Shown here: positions 21,801-26,903 of the stretch, piece after piece
How positions within the stretch are numbered: the first letter of the stretch is position 1
Layout: every line of letters starts with the position of its first letter
DNA from: Deltaproteobacteria bacterium YD0425bin51
GTDB lineage: Bacteria; Desulfobacterota; Desulfobacteria; Desulfobacterales; YD0425bin51
DNA length: 64,000 nucleotides
NCBI GenBank assembly: GCA_002753225.1
Contig: PDZS01000003.1
Coordinates: 62,001 to 126,000, forward strand
Reading direction: 5' to 3'
Made by a program: the position numbers and the translations under genes
The notes under the pieces: generated by a model
Seen by the model: the letters and a program-made list of their open reading frames with translations, nothing else
Database searches by the model: none
Told to the model about the DNA's origin: nothing

Positions 21801-23585
21801 ATCTCGTCCATTTTTTAGATTTTGCCAAAACTCATCTAAATTTGAAGCTTTTGGATATTTTCCGCTTATTCCAATTATTGCTATATCATTTTTTGAGTTG
21901 ACCTTAACTTCTCTAAATCTTTTACGTAGAGACGCACGGCCGTGCGTCTCTAAATTAAATTTTCCTAAAAAATTTTTTTGGTGATTGTTTATAAAGAAAT
22001 CAGCCAAATCGCTTATGGTTTTGTACTCAAAAAACAATGTCTTTGGAAGTTCTCCAAAATCTTTCTCCAAGATTCTTGTCAAGTTTACAGACATGATAGA
22101 ATCTATTCCAAAGTCTCCCAAATCACCCTCAGAATATATTTCAGATATTTGAATTTTTGTTTCACGAGCTAAAATCTCTTTCAAATATTTTTCTATTTCT
22201 TCTTTTACTATATCCACTTTTTTATTAGTTTTAATATCACTTATGGGCTTTATCTTTTCAGGATTTCTTTCTATTACAATTATCTGGGGAATATCCATAG
22301 AAAGAGCTGTTTCAAAGGCTTCAATGCCTGATTTTGTTGAAAGAGGGGGAATTCCTAATTCGTTTTTAAGCCATATCTTTATGCTTTCGTCAACCTTCAT
22401 TCCTCCTTTTTCCCAAAGAGGCCAGTTAATGGAAATGGTTTTACCAAAACGTTTATTTTTAAGACGCATATTTTCACGTAAAATGGCAAAGTTATCCATA
22501 AAACTATTTGCATAGGAGTAATCAGATTGTCCTATACTTCCTAAAACTGCTGAAATTGAAGAAAACATAACAAAAAAATCAAGGGGTTCATCTTTTGTAG
22601 CATCATCTAAATTAATTACGCCATTTATTTTTGGAGATAGAACTTTTGAAATATCATCAATATTTTTATTAACTGCAAAAGAATCGGAGATAACTCCTGC
22701 GCTATGAATAATCCCATTTATCTCTTTAAACTCTGATTTGATTTTGGAGATAAGCTGAAACGCATCCTCTTTCACAGAAACATCAGATTGAATATAAATT
22801 GCATCTCCATATAGTTGTTTTTCTTCTACAAAACTTCTCCCTGATAAAATAACCTTTGCTTTTTTCTTATCTAAAAAATATTTTGCAAAAATAAGCCCAA
22901 GCCCGCCTGCTCCTCCTGTTATAAGATATACTCCAGTTTCTTTAATATTAGGAGGAGTCTTTATCTCTGGGTTTATTTCTTTCAGATGAGTTACTTCTCT
23001 AATTCCTTCTCTGTATATGATTTCAATGTCAGTAAAGTCTTGAAATTCAGATATGATTATCTCTGAAGCTTTAGATAAATCAGAGAGTCCTAGTGTTTTG
23101 CAGTTTAAATTAGGATTCTCCAACTTTATGGTTTTGGCAAAGCCGGAGATAGATCTTAAGTAAGGATCTATCTCGTTTTTTTTTTCTAAATAACTATATA
23201 AAATATAAATTTTTTCAGATGGTTTTTGCAGAAGGATTGATTTTGTAAGGGCAAATAATGAATAAAAACTTTTTTCTCCCAGATTTCCAAAGAAAAGGAT
23301 ATATTTAGGGAGCTTATTTTTTTTAAATTTGTCTAAATCACCTTGAATAATTTTAATATTTTGTTTTTTTAAAGTATTATATAAAAAATCGCTTTCATCA
23401 AAAATGACTATCTCTTCATTAAATTTTTGATTATTAATATCTATAGCTTTATGCTCCCATTCCTTTTTGTAAAAAATTGTTTTTACTTTAGGATTTTTTA
23501 TGAGAGCATAAGCTTCTTCAGGTGAAATTTCATGGTTTCTTACTTTTTCAATAATTTCATCATAAGTTAAATCGGTTTTTTTCAT
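9843..23585 (-). CDS. Trans-AT type modular polyketide synthase subunit, KR-ACP / KS-KR-ACP / KS-ACP / KS-DH-KR-ACP / KS-DH
   Basis: 4580 residues from the ATG at 23585, 5 bp after the DUF1566 gene; an in-frame ATG at 23648 would overlap that gene by 59 bp and was not chosen. Approximate domains: docking-like helices 1-32; KR1 75-448 (TGGAGGLG at 222, YSYAN at 357); ACP1 460-535 (GIDSI); KS1 565-985 (TMCSSS, EAHGTGT, KSNVGH); KR2 1160-1595; ACP2 1605-1690 (GIDSV); KS2 1720-2125 (TACSAS); ACP3 2310-2395 (GIDSI); KS3 2417-2828; DH1 2965-3228 (HDHLVSGEMVLPG, HPSIIDGALQ); KR3 3235-3615; ACP4 3620-3710 (GFDSI); KS4 3740-4140; DH2 4312-4580 (DHIIENKKILPG, HPSIIDGAFQ). Each KS is followed by the linker ending LPTYPF or similar, and no acyltransferase is present, so malonyl units must come from a separate AT. 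There is no loading module, thioesterase or terminal ACP: the chain begins and ends in half-modules. Three palindromes lie in frame at 21927-21952, 16647-16700 and 14320-14359. Confidence 0.93.
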   Translation of the reverse strand: MKKTDLTYDEIIEKVRNHEISPEEAYALIKNPKVKTIFYKKEWEHKAIDINNQKFNEEIVIFDESDFLYNTLKKQNIKIIQGDLDKFKKNKLPKYILFFGNLGEKSFYSLFALTKSILLQKPSEKIYILYSYLEKKNEIDPYLRSISGFAKTIKLENPNLNCKTLGLSDLSKASEIIISEFQDFTDIEIIYREGIREVTHLKEINPEIKTPPNIKETGVYLITGGAGGLGLIFAKYFLDKKKAKVILSGRSFVEEKQLYGDAIYIQSDVSVKEDAFQLISKIKSEFKEINGIIHSAGVISDSFAVNKNIDDISKVLSPKINGVINLDDATKDEPLDFFVMFSSISAVLGSIGQSDYSYANSFMDNFAILRENMRLKNKRFGKTISINWPLWEKGGMKVDESIKIWLKNELGIPPLSTKSGIEAFETALSMDIPQIIVIERNPEKIKPISDIKTNKKVDIVKEEIEKYLKEILARETKIQISEIYSEGDLGDFGIDSIMSVNLTRILEKDFGELPKTLFFEYKTISDLADFFINNHQKNFLGKFNLETHGRASLRKRFREVKVNSKNDIAIIGISGKYPKASNLDEFWQNLKNGRDCITEIPKNRFDWTKYYDPDKNKFEKIYSKWGGFIEDVDKFDPLFFNISPREAEVLDPQERLFLETVWHTLEDAGYTRKNIEKNKVGVFVGVMWGEYQLLGTDLDSKGYPIAPISSFSSIANRISYFFNFNGPSIAIDTMCSSSLTAIHLACESIKNGEINMAVAGGVNISIHVQKYYRLSQGNFLSSDGKCRSFGDGGDGYVPGEGVGAVLLKPLDKAIIDCDNIYAVIKGSSINHGGKTNGYTVPNPNSQAALISETLKRSGVDPRKISYFEAHGTGTALGDPIEIAGIVKAYKEHNTDSEYCSIGSVKSNVGHLEAAAGIASLTKVILQMKHEKIVPSIHSETLNPNINFKETPFYVQKDLSYWKEPRIAAISAFGAGGSNSHIILEEYKEDKTQVSSDLSLFILSAKNEERLKEYVKKFLAFLDKTKEELVNITYTLQVGREAMDSRLAVIAQNIYELKEKLSQSIQGKDPIENLYTGNIKNLKSDFFIDGRAGEEFIKLTIEDKKIDKLAKLWVSGIEIDWKLLYGNIHIKRITLPTYPFLKERYWIENLTFDTYDNNLSLIYFYPSLEKKELKQSGETKGHILLFDIDESRVDIVSKALNTEIILVTPGEDYIVNHNHYIINPLNSSHYNKLLKDMGSNFPNHIIHLWSQNRFDNNLLNLYSLFYLTKAIFKSKIKGKIKLLYIYLDKSINPYYRAQSAFNKTVLIENPNLFYKSIGIDDLIYLKDIVLPEFDSMDIDVIYQKGERFVQNISEYRFPQSINSKIPIKENGVYLITGGAGELGRIFAEYIDETVKATIILTGRRKQLDSKFTYLQADISNLDDVKNLIANIKNKFGNINGIINCAGLIKDAYILNKTFEDLSDVLKPKIFGTLNIDEATKDENLDFFILFSSISGVLGNAGQCDYAYANSFLDNFAIVREKLRNENKRSGKTVSINWPIWEKGGMKIDGEAIKKISENTGFYPIPSKDGIEALKQIYSNFNLPQCIIIYGEKEKVYNFFNKKELDSNNSNALIIEKTEKFLTQIIALILKIPIPKIDVSVNFLEYGIDSVMINQFNSVLEKEIGQIPKTLMFEYPNIKSLSGYLINNYEFRLKKLFSLPTANTRVVIEEKKQDKIIADKIDIAIIGIHGRHPGSYTLEEFWENLKSGKDSIVEIPKNRWDMENFFDPDPDKSDDDKIYCKWGGFLDDFDKFDPLFFNISPREANLIDPQERLFLESAWSTIEDAGYTKNKLSRHNTGVFVGVTSPQPLPWSIANRVSYYFDFHGPSFSVDTACSASLYAIHLACESIKKGECDLALAGGVNLYLHPSKYVSLCKARMLSKTGKCRSFGDMADGFVPGEGVGSILLKPLDKALIDRDNIYGIIKGSAINHGGKTGGYTVPNPTAQASLIKDALKNSKIHPDTISYIEAHGTGTSLGDPIEIRGLTLAYREYTKKNEYCAIGSVKSNIGHLESAAGIAGILKILLQMKHKKIAPSLNCNPQNPIINFKDTPFYVQKELSDWTTIDNLPRRAAISSFGAGGANAHIILEEYPIEKSSYNYESIHIIILSAKNKKSLKAYAKKIMDFLSQNDSMVDIAYTLQVGREPMEERLAVLALNKEELMEKLKNYYEGNIEIENLYFGNVKGDNQSSKLLIEGEAGEAFLNVIIQKKDFKKIAKLWVSGVDFDWSFLYKDISPNRIPIPTYQFLKETYSIDENHQPLDFRFRRNDIIPAKPEIQSGCLSEQLESFLKNIMAELLQLPPRKIDMNAVIEQYGIDSIMINRFNAKMEELIGNIPKTLLFENETLNDLSKYLIKNYEPQLNNLFNIKLKKIKKVKSDNKDIAIIGVSGRYPKASDLLEFWENLRTGKDCITEIPTSRWNIKNFKEDEIYCKWGGFLDDVDKFDPLFFNIAPIDAELIDPQERLFLETAWETFEDAGYNKNRLKEYNVGVFAGVTTNTYLLWGPDMWRSGVKTIPTSMPWSISNRVSYFFNLNGPSIPVDTACSSSLSAIHLACESIKKGECEMAIAGGVNLYLHPSKYVQLCQLKMLSRDGKCRSFGEGGGGFVPGEGVGAVLLKPFDLAVRDKDQIYAVIKSSSINHGGKTNGYTVPNPNAQAELILDSLNKAAIDPETISYIEAHGTGTALGDPVEIRGLSLAYGEYTKKKQYCAIGSVKSNIGHLESAAGISGITKIILQMKHKKIVKSLNTESLNPNINFEDSPFYVQKELSNWNSKYPRRAAISSFGAGGANAHVILEEYEEIYKKNRKTASSYIIPLSAKNEERLKAYAHKFLDFFKTNSPSLMDIAYTLQMTREPMEKKISFKAASVEELSEKLKNYIDNNISELSENNVDFKTFYSDLSPKIISLPTYPFDKKKCWIPIPIESIPKIQTPKLHPLIDTNESNFNEQCFKKTFLKEEFFLHDHLVSGEMVLPGVVYLEMARICGEIANPNFSIKTIVNTVWMTPITVSSTKEVYVNLYLNQDKIQYEIASFNGENRIVHAQGKMDSSFRGKAGIHLDIEAIKKRSKEIMEKEKCYELFKYSNLKYGESFKSINKIYIGEKEALSHLILPEIITNTFSDFVLHPSIIDGALQTVIGLIKGENGTALPFVLGELSILKPLKQRCYAHVSLGNSYNISIVDESGELLVYIKDFSIRPCNENSNKIYFYPIWEKADVIPAEEVMHDEKVQVICNDENFSYDETSIKACLQKSIYSILDLTKSILQKKPIEPVQILYVYNSENPLYEAVSGLAKTLILESSKVVLKTIGSDDFSNLSKIISAEAKTTDSLEIRYNKNIREIKRIKELELEEAKPVLKEGGVYLITGGAGGLGKIFIEYLKKGFNARIAICGRSDLTIEADSNIIYIKGDISKREDVIRIVSQVKSKFGKINGIIHAAGQIRDSFILKKKIEDLETVLAPKIFGTIYLDEATKSEELDFFILFSSISSVLGNAGQCDYAYANAFMDSYANKSLGKIKSINWPLWEQGGMNINKETRKLLAKTFGMEPLKTKDGIITFIKALSSNYNQFMVIDGNSKKIRQTLRIDKKEIKTFSKGDYKELIQLLHNDLSKIISIILKVERDNININDDISEYGFDSIRFTEFANIINNKYNLELTPTIFFEYPTLSFFSNFLCEKYHDKIVKHYNYKETIILPKTTLVSKKENNIYKYSFEPLAIIGMSCVMPQSENADIFWENLEKGEDLISFPPKERWDFEEISGGFMPDVDKFDSLFFGISPREAEFMDPQQRIFLETVWKTIEDAGYKPSYFSGTKTGVFVGVASNDYAELAKDRIIEIEGHVSTSMAHSILANRISYVLNLHGPSEPIDTACSSSLVAICKAVSAINSGNCDMAIAGGVNVILTPTSTIAFIKAGMLSPDGRCKTFDKDADGYVRGEGVGAVLLKPLRKAKADQDHIYAVIRAYSENHGGHATSLTAPNPNAQADLIRDAYNKAQISPENITYIETHGTGTKLGDPIEINALKSAFSLSNKKNYCGLGAVKTNIGHLETAAGIAGVIKVLLSIKHKKIPKNLHFKELNPYIQIDESPFYILSETKNWSKPRIAGVSSFGYGGSNAHIILEEYENPKPSDNDMEYLHLIVLSAKNEDRLKEYAKLFMNFLEKENKISLIDLSYTLQVGREAMKERLALIISNIDELKEKLSQYIQGKLKSSNAKSDLIIEGEEGKDFIDNLIKNKKIPQIAKLWASGIDIDWNMLYQNEKYNRISIPTYPFEKVRHWLPPKRDKIEHTGKLHPLIGENISTLKEQKFTTRLFGNEFFLKDHIIENKKILPGSAYIEMARAAFEISGENQLKKISNIVWQRPIILSDEPKDISISLYPEEENVEFEIFNNNDRLLYAQGMLIFDTDELEYSKIDIKSIMERATEIIEREECYKSFYESGLNYGNSFKVIQKIYINENEAMSHIILSDSNRYNFDSFYLHPSIIDGAFQTICGLLRDNAQKPHFPFVLEELIIIKPLTYNCYAYATPSNNLKSSDIKKFNIDILNESGESLVKIKNYSVKS
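14320..14359. repeat. In-frame palindrome inside PKS DH1 (18-bp perfect arms, 4-base loop)
   Basis: Arms 14320-14337 and 14342-14359 are exact reverse complements around CCGC. On the coding strand the element yields MDSSFRGKAGIH, absent from the equivalent place in DH2 of the same protein, so it looks inserted. The FRxKAGI-type peptide is what REP-like palindromes commonly give when translated in Proteobacteria. It is noticeably richer in G+C than the surrounding gene. Confidence 0.85.
16647..16700. repeat. In-frame palindrome in the KS2-ACP3 linker (26-bp arms, one mismatch)
   Basis: Arms 16647-16672 and 16675-16700 are reverse complements except for one pair, with a 2-base loop. The translation, LDFRFRRNDIIPAKPEIQ, is the peptide typical of the widespread REP-like family whose core reads FRRND-IPAKAGIQ. 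It shares the GCGAAA/GCGGGAA core with the palindrome at 14320-14359, which may be a shorter relative. It falls in a linker just before ACP3. Confidence 0.88.
21927..21952. repeat. Perfect 26-bp palindrome in the ACP1-KS1 linker
   Basis: The 26 bases from TAGAGACGCACGG to its exact reverse complement form an uninterrupted palindrome centred on GGCC. Translated on the coding strand it gives ETHGRASL in the linker between ACP1 and KS1. The sequence is unrelated to the other two PKS palindromes, and its GC-rich core stands out from the A+T-rich gene. Confidence 0.88.
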
Positions 23586-23589
23586 AATA

Positions 23590-24618
23590 TTAACGAACAG
23601 GCCAAATATAGTATTCCTTTGATTTATCATGGTAATCAATGGATCCATAATTAATTCTTAAAAACCATGCATGTCCAGTAATTCGTGGATTTGTAGTAGA
23701 TGACCAATAATTTCCATCCTGGCCATTTATAATAAAAGGATGACCTTTAGGAAGACAAGGATTATATTTTGAATGATCAACAATGCTAAATAACTCTTTG
23801 CGATTAGGTAATCTCCAGTCTTTATATTTTGCAGTATAGCCTCCACAGCTATATTTGAAAGGATTAGTGTTTAAATCTGCCACTTTTTCAATGGCATTCT
23901 TCCATGTTGAAGGCTTAAAACAATTAGCGTTTTTGAGCCACATAAGGCCAGTTAGGACATCTGTTATTGTTCCGTCTCCATTATCACTGAACCTTGGGGA
24001 TGGCCACGGTTTACCAATATAGGGCTGTTTATTAGACACCAAACGTACAGGCCAGACATTATATTTAATAGATTTGCCACTAAAAAGAATATATCCGCTG
24101 TACATATAAACATACCATGTGTTCCCTGTAAAATTAGCGTTTGTAGTAGATGACCAATAATAGCTATCTTGAACATTTGTAAAACCTTCTGTATTTAGCC
24201 AAGCTGCAACATTTTTTTGTTCAGCATTAATTAAGCTTTCAAGTTCATTAATATCAGGTATTCTCCAATCATTATACGAACCTGTATAACCGCTTTTGGA
24301 ATAATCGCCAGGATTCATGTTAAGCCCTTCAACTTTTTTAAATGCATCCTGCCATGTTTGAGGCCCAAAACAATTAGCGTTTTTTAGCCACATCAAACCT
24401 GTAAGCTTATCTATAACAGTACCATCTCCGTTATCTCTAAATCTTCCTGTAGGCCATGAAATGCCAGCCTGTATATCTCCATCATCACCTTTTAAATATT
24501 GGGTAGACTGACCTGTTTTGGGAATATCCGCTGTTTTTGCATATAAACAACTTGTGCTTAAAACAATTCCTACAATTAAAAGAACCATAATAAAAAAACG
24601 TAATAAATTTTTTAACAT
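23590..24618 (-). CDS. Exported protein with two DUF1566 (Lcl C-terminal-like) domains
   Basis: 342 residues. An N-terminal signal peptide (hydrophobic stretch to residue 28, likely cleavage after LYA) sends it out of the cytoplasm; the Cys nearby lacks a good lipobox. Two copies of the DUF1566 domain follow, at about residues 55-195 and 205-342. Each starts with DNGDGTxxDxLTGLMWLKNA, has DWRxPxxxEL in the middle, contains YYWSSTTN or NYWSSTTN, and ends xxWPVR. This is a C-type-lectin-like fold seen in many exported deltaproteobacterial proteins. AGGAGGA sits just upstream of the ATG. It lies 2 bp after an unknown gene and 5 bp before the PKS, so the three are co-transcribed. Binding to a surface or ligand is plausible; no enzymatic role can be read. 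Confidence 0.85.
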   Translation of the reverse strand: MLKNLLRFFIMVLLIVGIVLSTSCLYAKTADIPKTGQSTQYLKGDDGDIQAGISWPTGRFRDNGDGTVIDKLTGLMWLKNANCFGPQTWQDAFKKVEGLNMNPGDYSKSGYTGSYNDWRIPDINELESLINAEQKNVAAWLNTEGFTNVQDSYYWSSTTNANFTGNTWYVYMYSGYILFSGKSIKYNVWPVRLVSNKQPYIGKPWPSPRFSDNGDGTITDVLTGLMWLKNANCFKPSTWKNAIEKVADLNTNPFKYSCGGYTAKYKDWRLPNRKELFSIVDHSKYNPCLPKGHPFIINGQDGNYWSSTTNPRITGHAWFLRINYGSIDYHDKSKEYYIWPVR

Positions 24619-24620
24619 AT

Positions 24621-25334
24621 TTATCCTCCTTCTTTTTCAAGTTTTTCTAAATTTTTTAAAAGTGATTTGCATTCTTTAGATGTAAGAGCAATCTTTTGAA
24701 GCAAATCACTAGCTTTATCTTTCAATTCTTTTCTGGTTTTAGGTCTCATAACCCTTAATTTATTTATATCTGTTATAAGCTCTGCCTTGAGAGTCTTATT
24801 TAAAAGCTGGTCTATCTTTAAGATGTTTTTACATGCTGTTTCCATAGTACAACTTTTTTTATATGCAAGCATTTTTTTTCGTGTATTATCAACAATCTCT
24901 GCAAACTGACGAGTTGAGAGGGATTCTTTTATACACTTTTTAACAAGTTCAATTTTTTTATCACTATTATTCAGTCTAACTAAATCAGCTTTATGAGTAT
25001 ATGTTAATTTTTCAGTATTTATGCTTTTGTCCTTAAAAAATCTTTCTTGAGCTGCAACCCTTACCATTATTGTTAATGTAGTATATGGAACTGCAAGATC
25101 TTCATGTTCGCATAATGCCTTATAGCTTTTAGATTTATGGGGATTCCGTGATGATGCAAGTTCAATATCGTCATTAAAGAAATGCTTAAGAATATATTCT
25201 CCTATTTCAATTGAGCCTCTGTATAAGCTTTCATTTGCTTTCTCATTTATAAATTTTATTGATTTTTCAATCAGCTCAATATCAATAGAATCTTCATCTT
25301 TTAAGTTCAAAATATTTTTGTTGGTATGATCCAT
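24621..25334 (-). CDS. Hypothetical protein, helical, first gene of the PKS operon
   Basis: 237 residues from the ATG at 25334, chosen because GGGAGG lies 5 bp upstream; an in-frame ATG at 25385 falls inside the promoter. No signal peptide or membrane segment. It is Lys/Glu-rich and predicted helical. A central segment, SLYRGSIEIGEYILKHFFND, is followed by a helix-turn-helix-like stretch (LAVPYTTLTIMVRVAAQERF) and a probable coiled coil at the C-terminus (SKECKSLLKNLEKLEKEGG). I do not recognise the family. A DNA-binding or regulatory role is conceivable from the basic helical make-up and first position in the operon, but this is a guess. Confidence 0.7.
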   Translation of the reverse strand: MDHTNKNILNLKDEDSIDIELIEKSIKFINEKANESLYRGSIEIGEYILKHFFNDDIELASSRNPHKSKSYKALCEHEDLAVPYTTLTIMVRVAAQERFFKDKSINTEKLTYTHKADLVRLNNSDKKIELVKKCIKESLSTRQFAEIVDNTRKKMLAYKKSCTMETACKNILKIDQLLNKTLKAELITDINKLRVMRPKTRKELKDKASDLLQKIALTSKECKSLLKNLEKLEKEGG

Positions 25335-25356
25335 AATACCTCCCTTGTTATATCGT

Positions 25357-25385
25357 AAAATATCAAAATATATAGATAGTATCAA
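25357..25385 (-). promoter_or_regulatory. Sigma-70-type promoter of the PKS operon
   Basis: Read on the minus strand, TTGATA (25380-25385) and TATTTT (25357-25362) are separated by exactly 17 bp. The expected start near 25350 leaves a short leader carrying the GGGAGG site of the first gene. A+T richness makes chance matches common, so this is a candidate. Confidence 0.5.
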
Positions 25386-25403
25386 TGCAAGGATAAAAAA
25401 GAA

Positions 25404-25441
25404 TTCATATAAATTTCATTCTGTTTTCATAATGCCTTCAT
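25404..25441 (+). promoter_or_regulatory. CreB-type operator: four TTCAT half-sites at an 11-bp period
   Basis: TTCAT occurs at 25404, 25415, 25426 and 25437, each 11 bp apart, so the array is TTCAT-N6 repeated. The known E. coli cre tag bound by CreB is TTCAC-N6-TTCAC, with the same spacing. The array ends 79 bp before creD, the first gene of a creD-creB-creC operon. It is probably the autoregulatory site of the response regulator encoded at 26904-27584. Confidence 0.8.
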
Positions 25442-25520
25442 ATTTAAGACATATCTTTAAACAAACAAGTTACAGAATTTGTCCAACTATTTAATCCTAA
25501 AAATTAAGGAGGAAGATTTT

Positions 25521-26900
25521 ATGAAAGAAGAATTAACAATAAAGTTTAACAAATCCATGAAAGCTTATCCAACAGTTTATAAGTTATTAGGGATCTTATT
25601 TTTAGTAATCTGTTTATTAATCCCTTTGGAAATGATCAGTTCAGTTTTATTTGAGCGGCTATCAAGTCGTAATCAGGCAATAGAAGATATAACTTCATCA
25701 TGGGGTAAAGAACAAAATATCATAGGTCCTATATTGGTTGTACCTTATCGTGCTTGTCATAAAGTGTGGAAAGAAGAGATTACAAATGGGAAATTAGAAA
25801 AAAGAGAGGTAGCTGAGTCTTTTACTGCTAATGCTTTATTTTTACCCTCAATTTTAAATATCCTGGGTTCAATAAACCCAAACAAATTACATCGAGGAAT
25901 ATATGAAGCTGTTGTGTATAGCGGAATGATTAAAATATCAGGGCAATTTGAAAAACCAAATTTTGAAATTTTTAAAGTCGAAGAAAAAAATATTTTATGG
26001 GATGATGCTTTTATAACTCTTGGGGTTACTGATTTAAGAGGCACAAAGGGTTCTATTCATATAAAGTGGGGTGAAGATAGGTTTATGTTTGTTACTGGAA
26101 GTAAAATAGATGATTTAAATTCTGGAATACAAGCTAAGATTAAAGGTTTAAATGCGGTCAATCAAGAAATTCCCTTTGAAATAGATTTAAAACTCAATGG
26201 TTCAAAACAGATTAATTTTGCGCCAATAGGTATTCAAAATAATGTCAAAATTGTATCACCCTGGACTGATCCAAGTTTCAAAGGTAATTTCTTGCCTACA
26301 GAAAGAAAAATTGCACAAACTGGGTTTGAGGCTGAATGGCAAATATCTTATTATGGACGAAACTATCCTCAACAATGGGTAGATAAATCATCAGAATTAT
26401 ATTTTAAAAACCTTAATTCATCATTATTTGGAGTAGCTTTTGTCTCATTAATTGATTCCTATAGGAATATAGAACGATCTACCAAATATGGTATGCTTTT
26501 TATCACTTTAATTTTTACAGCATTCTTTCTTTTTGAAGTTTTATCTCCCATTAGAATTCATCCGTTCCAATACACTTTAATCGGGACGGCTTTATGTTTC
26601 TTTTATCTTGCTCTTTTATCTTTATCTGAGCTTTTAAGCTTTTTCATTTCATATATAACTGCTTCGTTTTCAGTAATAATTCTAATATCGTTTTATAGCT
26701 TTAAAATCCTTCAAACAGGGTTTAGAACTCTTATAATTTCATCAGAATTAGTAGCTATTTATACGTTTTTATATATTATTCTTCAAATGCAAGATTATTC
26801 TTTATTATTTGGAACCATTGGTTTATTTATAACACTATCTGCTGTAATGTATTTTACTAGAAATATTGACTGGTACAAACTTGACCAAGAAAAAGTATAA
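25521..26900 (+). CDS. creD: CreD family inner membrane protein
   Basis: 459 residues from the ATG at 25521, preceded by AAGGAGGAA; an ATG at 25479 has no ribosome-binding site. The N-terminus has one membrane helix (LLGILFLVICLLIPLEMI) followed by the CreD hallmark with RNQAIEDITSSWGKEQNIIG then PILVVPYR. A large periplasmic domain extends to about residue 310. Five or six membrane helices follow (YGMLFITLIFTAFFLFEVLS, YTLIGTALCFFYLALLSLSE and others). CreD is a member of the CreBC regulon linked to envelope integrity and beta-lactam responses. The creB-like gene starts 3 bp downstream, and an 11-bp-period TTCAT array lies upstream. Confidence 0.9.
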   Translation: MKEELTIKFNKSMKAYPTVYKLLGILFLVICLLIPLEMISSVLFERLSSRNQAIEDITSSWGKEQNIIGPILVVPYRACHKVWKEEITNGKLEKREVAESFTANALFLPSILNILGSINPNKLHRGIYEAVVYSGMIKISGQFEKPNFEIFKVEEKNILWDDAFITLGVTDLRGTKGSIHIKWGEDRFMFVTGSKIDDLNSGIQAKIKGLNAVNQEIPFEIDLKLNGSKQINFAPIGIQNNVKIVSPWTDPSFKGNFLPTERKIAQTGFEAEWQISYYGRNYPQQWVDKSSELYFKNLNSSLFGVAFVSLIDSYRNIERSTKYGMLFITLIFTAFFLFEVLSPIRIHPFQYTLIGTALCFFYLALLSLSELLSFFISYITASFSVIILISFYSFKILQTGFRTLIISSELVAIYTFLYIILQMQDYSLLFGTIGLFITLSAVMYFTRNIDWYKLDQEKV

Positions 26901-26903
26901 AAA

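Noticed and set aside
23146..23174. 10-bp perfect stem with a 9-base loop in KR1 of the PKS
   Set aside because: The encoded DPYLRSI stretch aligns without a gap to KR2 and KR3, so nothing was inserted; a stem of this size is expected by chance in 64 kb.
9843..23585. PUFA or fatty acid synthase
   Set aside because: No tandem ACPs, no AT and no enoyl reductase; modular KS-KR-ACP order with trans-AT-type linkers instead.
23583..23648. Longer PKS start at 23648
   Set aside because: Would overlap the DUF1566 gene by 59 bp and add residues unlike a PKS N-terminus; the ATG at 23585 starts the typical helical segment.
23590..24618. DUF1566 protein as the variable protein of a diversity-generating retroelement
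   Set aside because: No reverse transcriptase gene and no template/variable repeat pair seen in the window; the two DUF1566 domains are only distantly similar.
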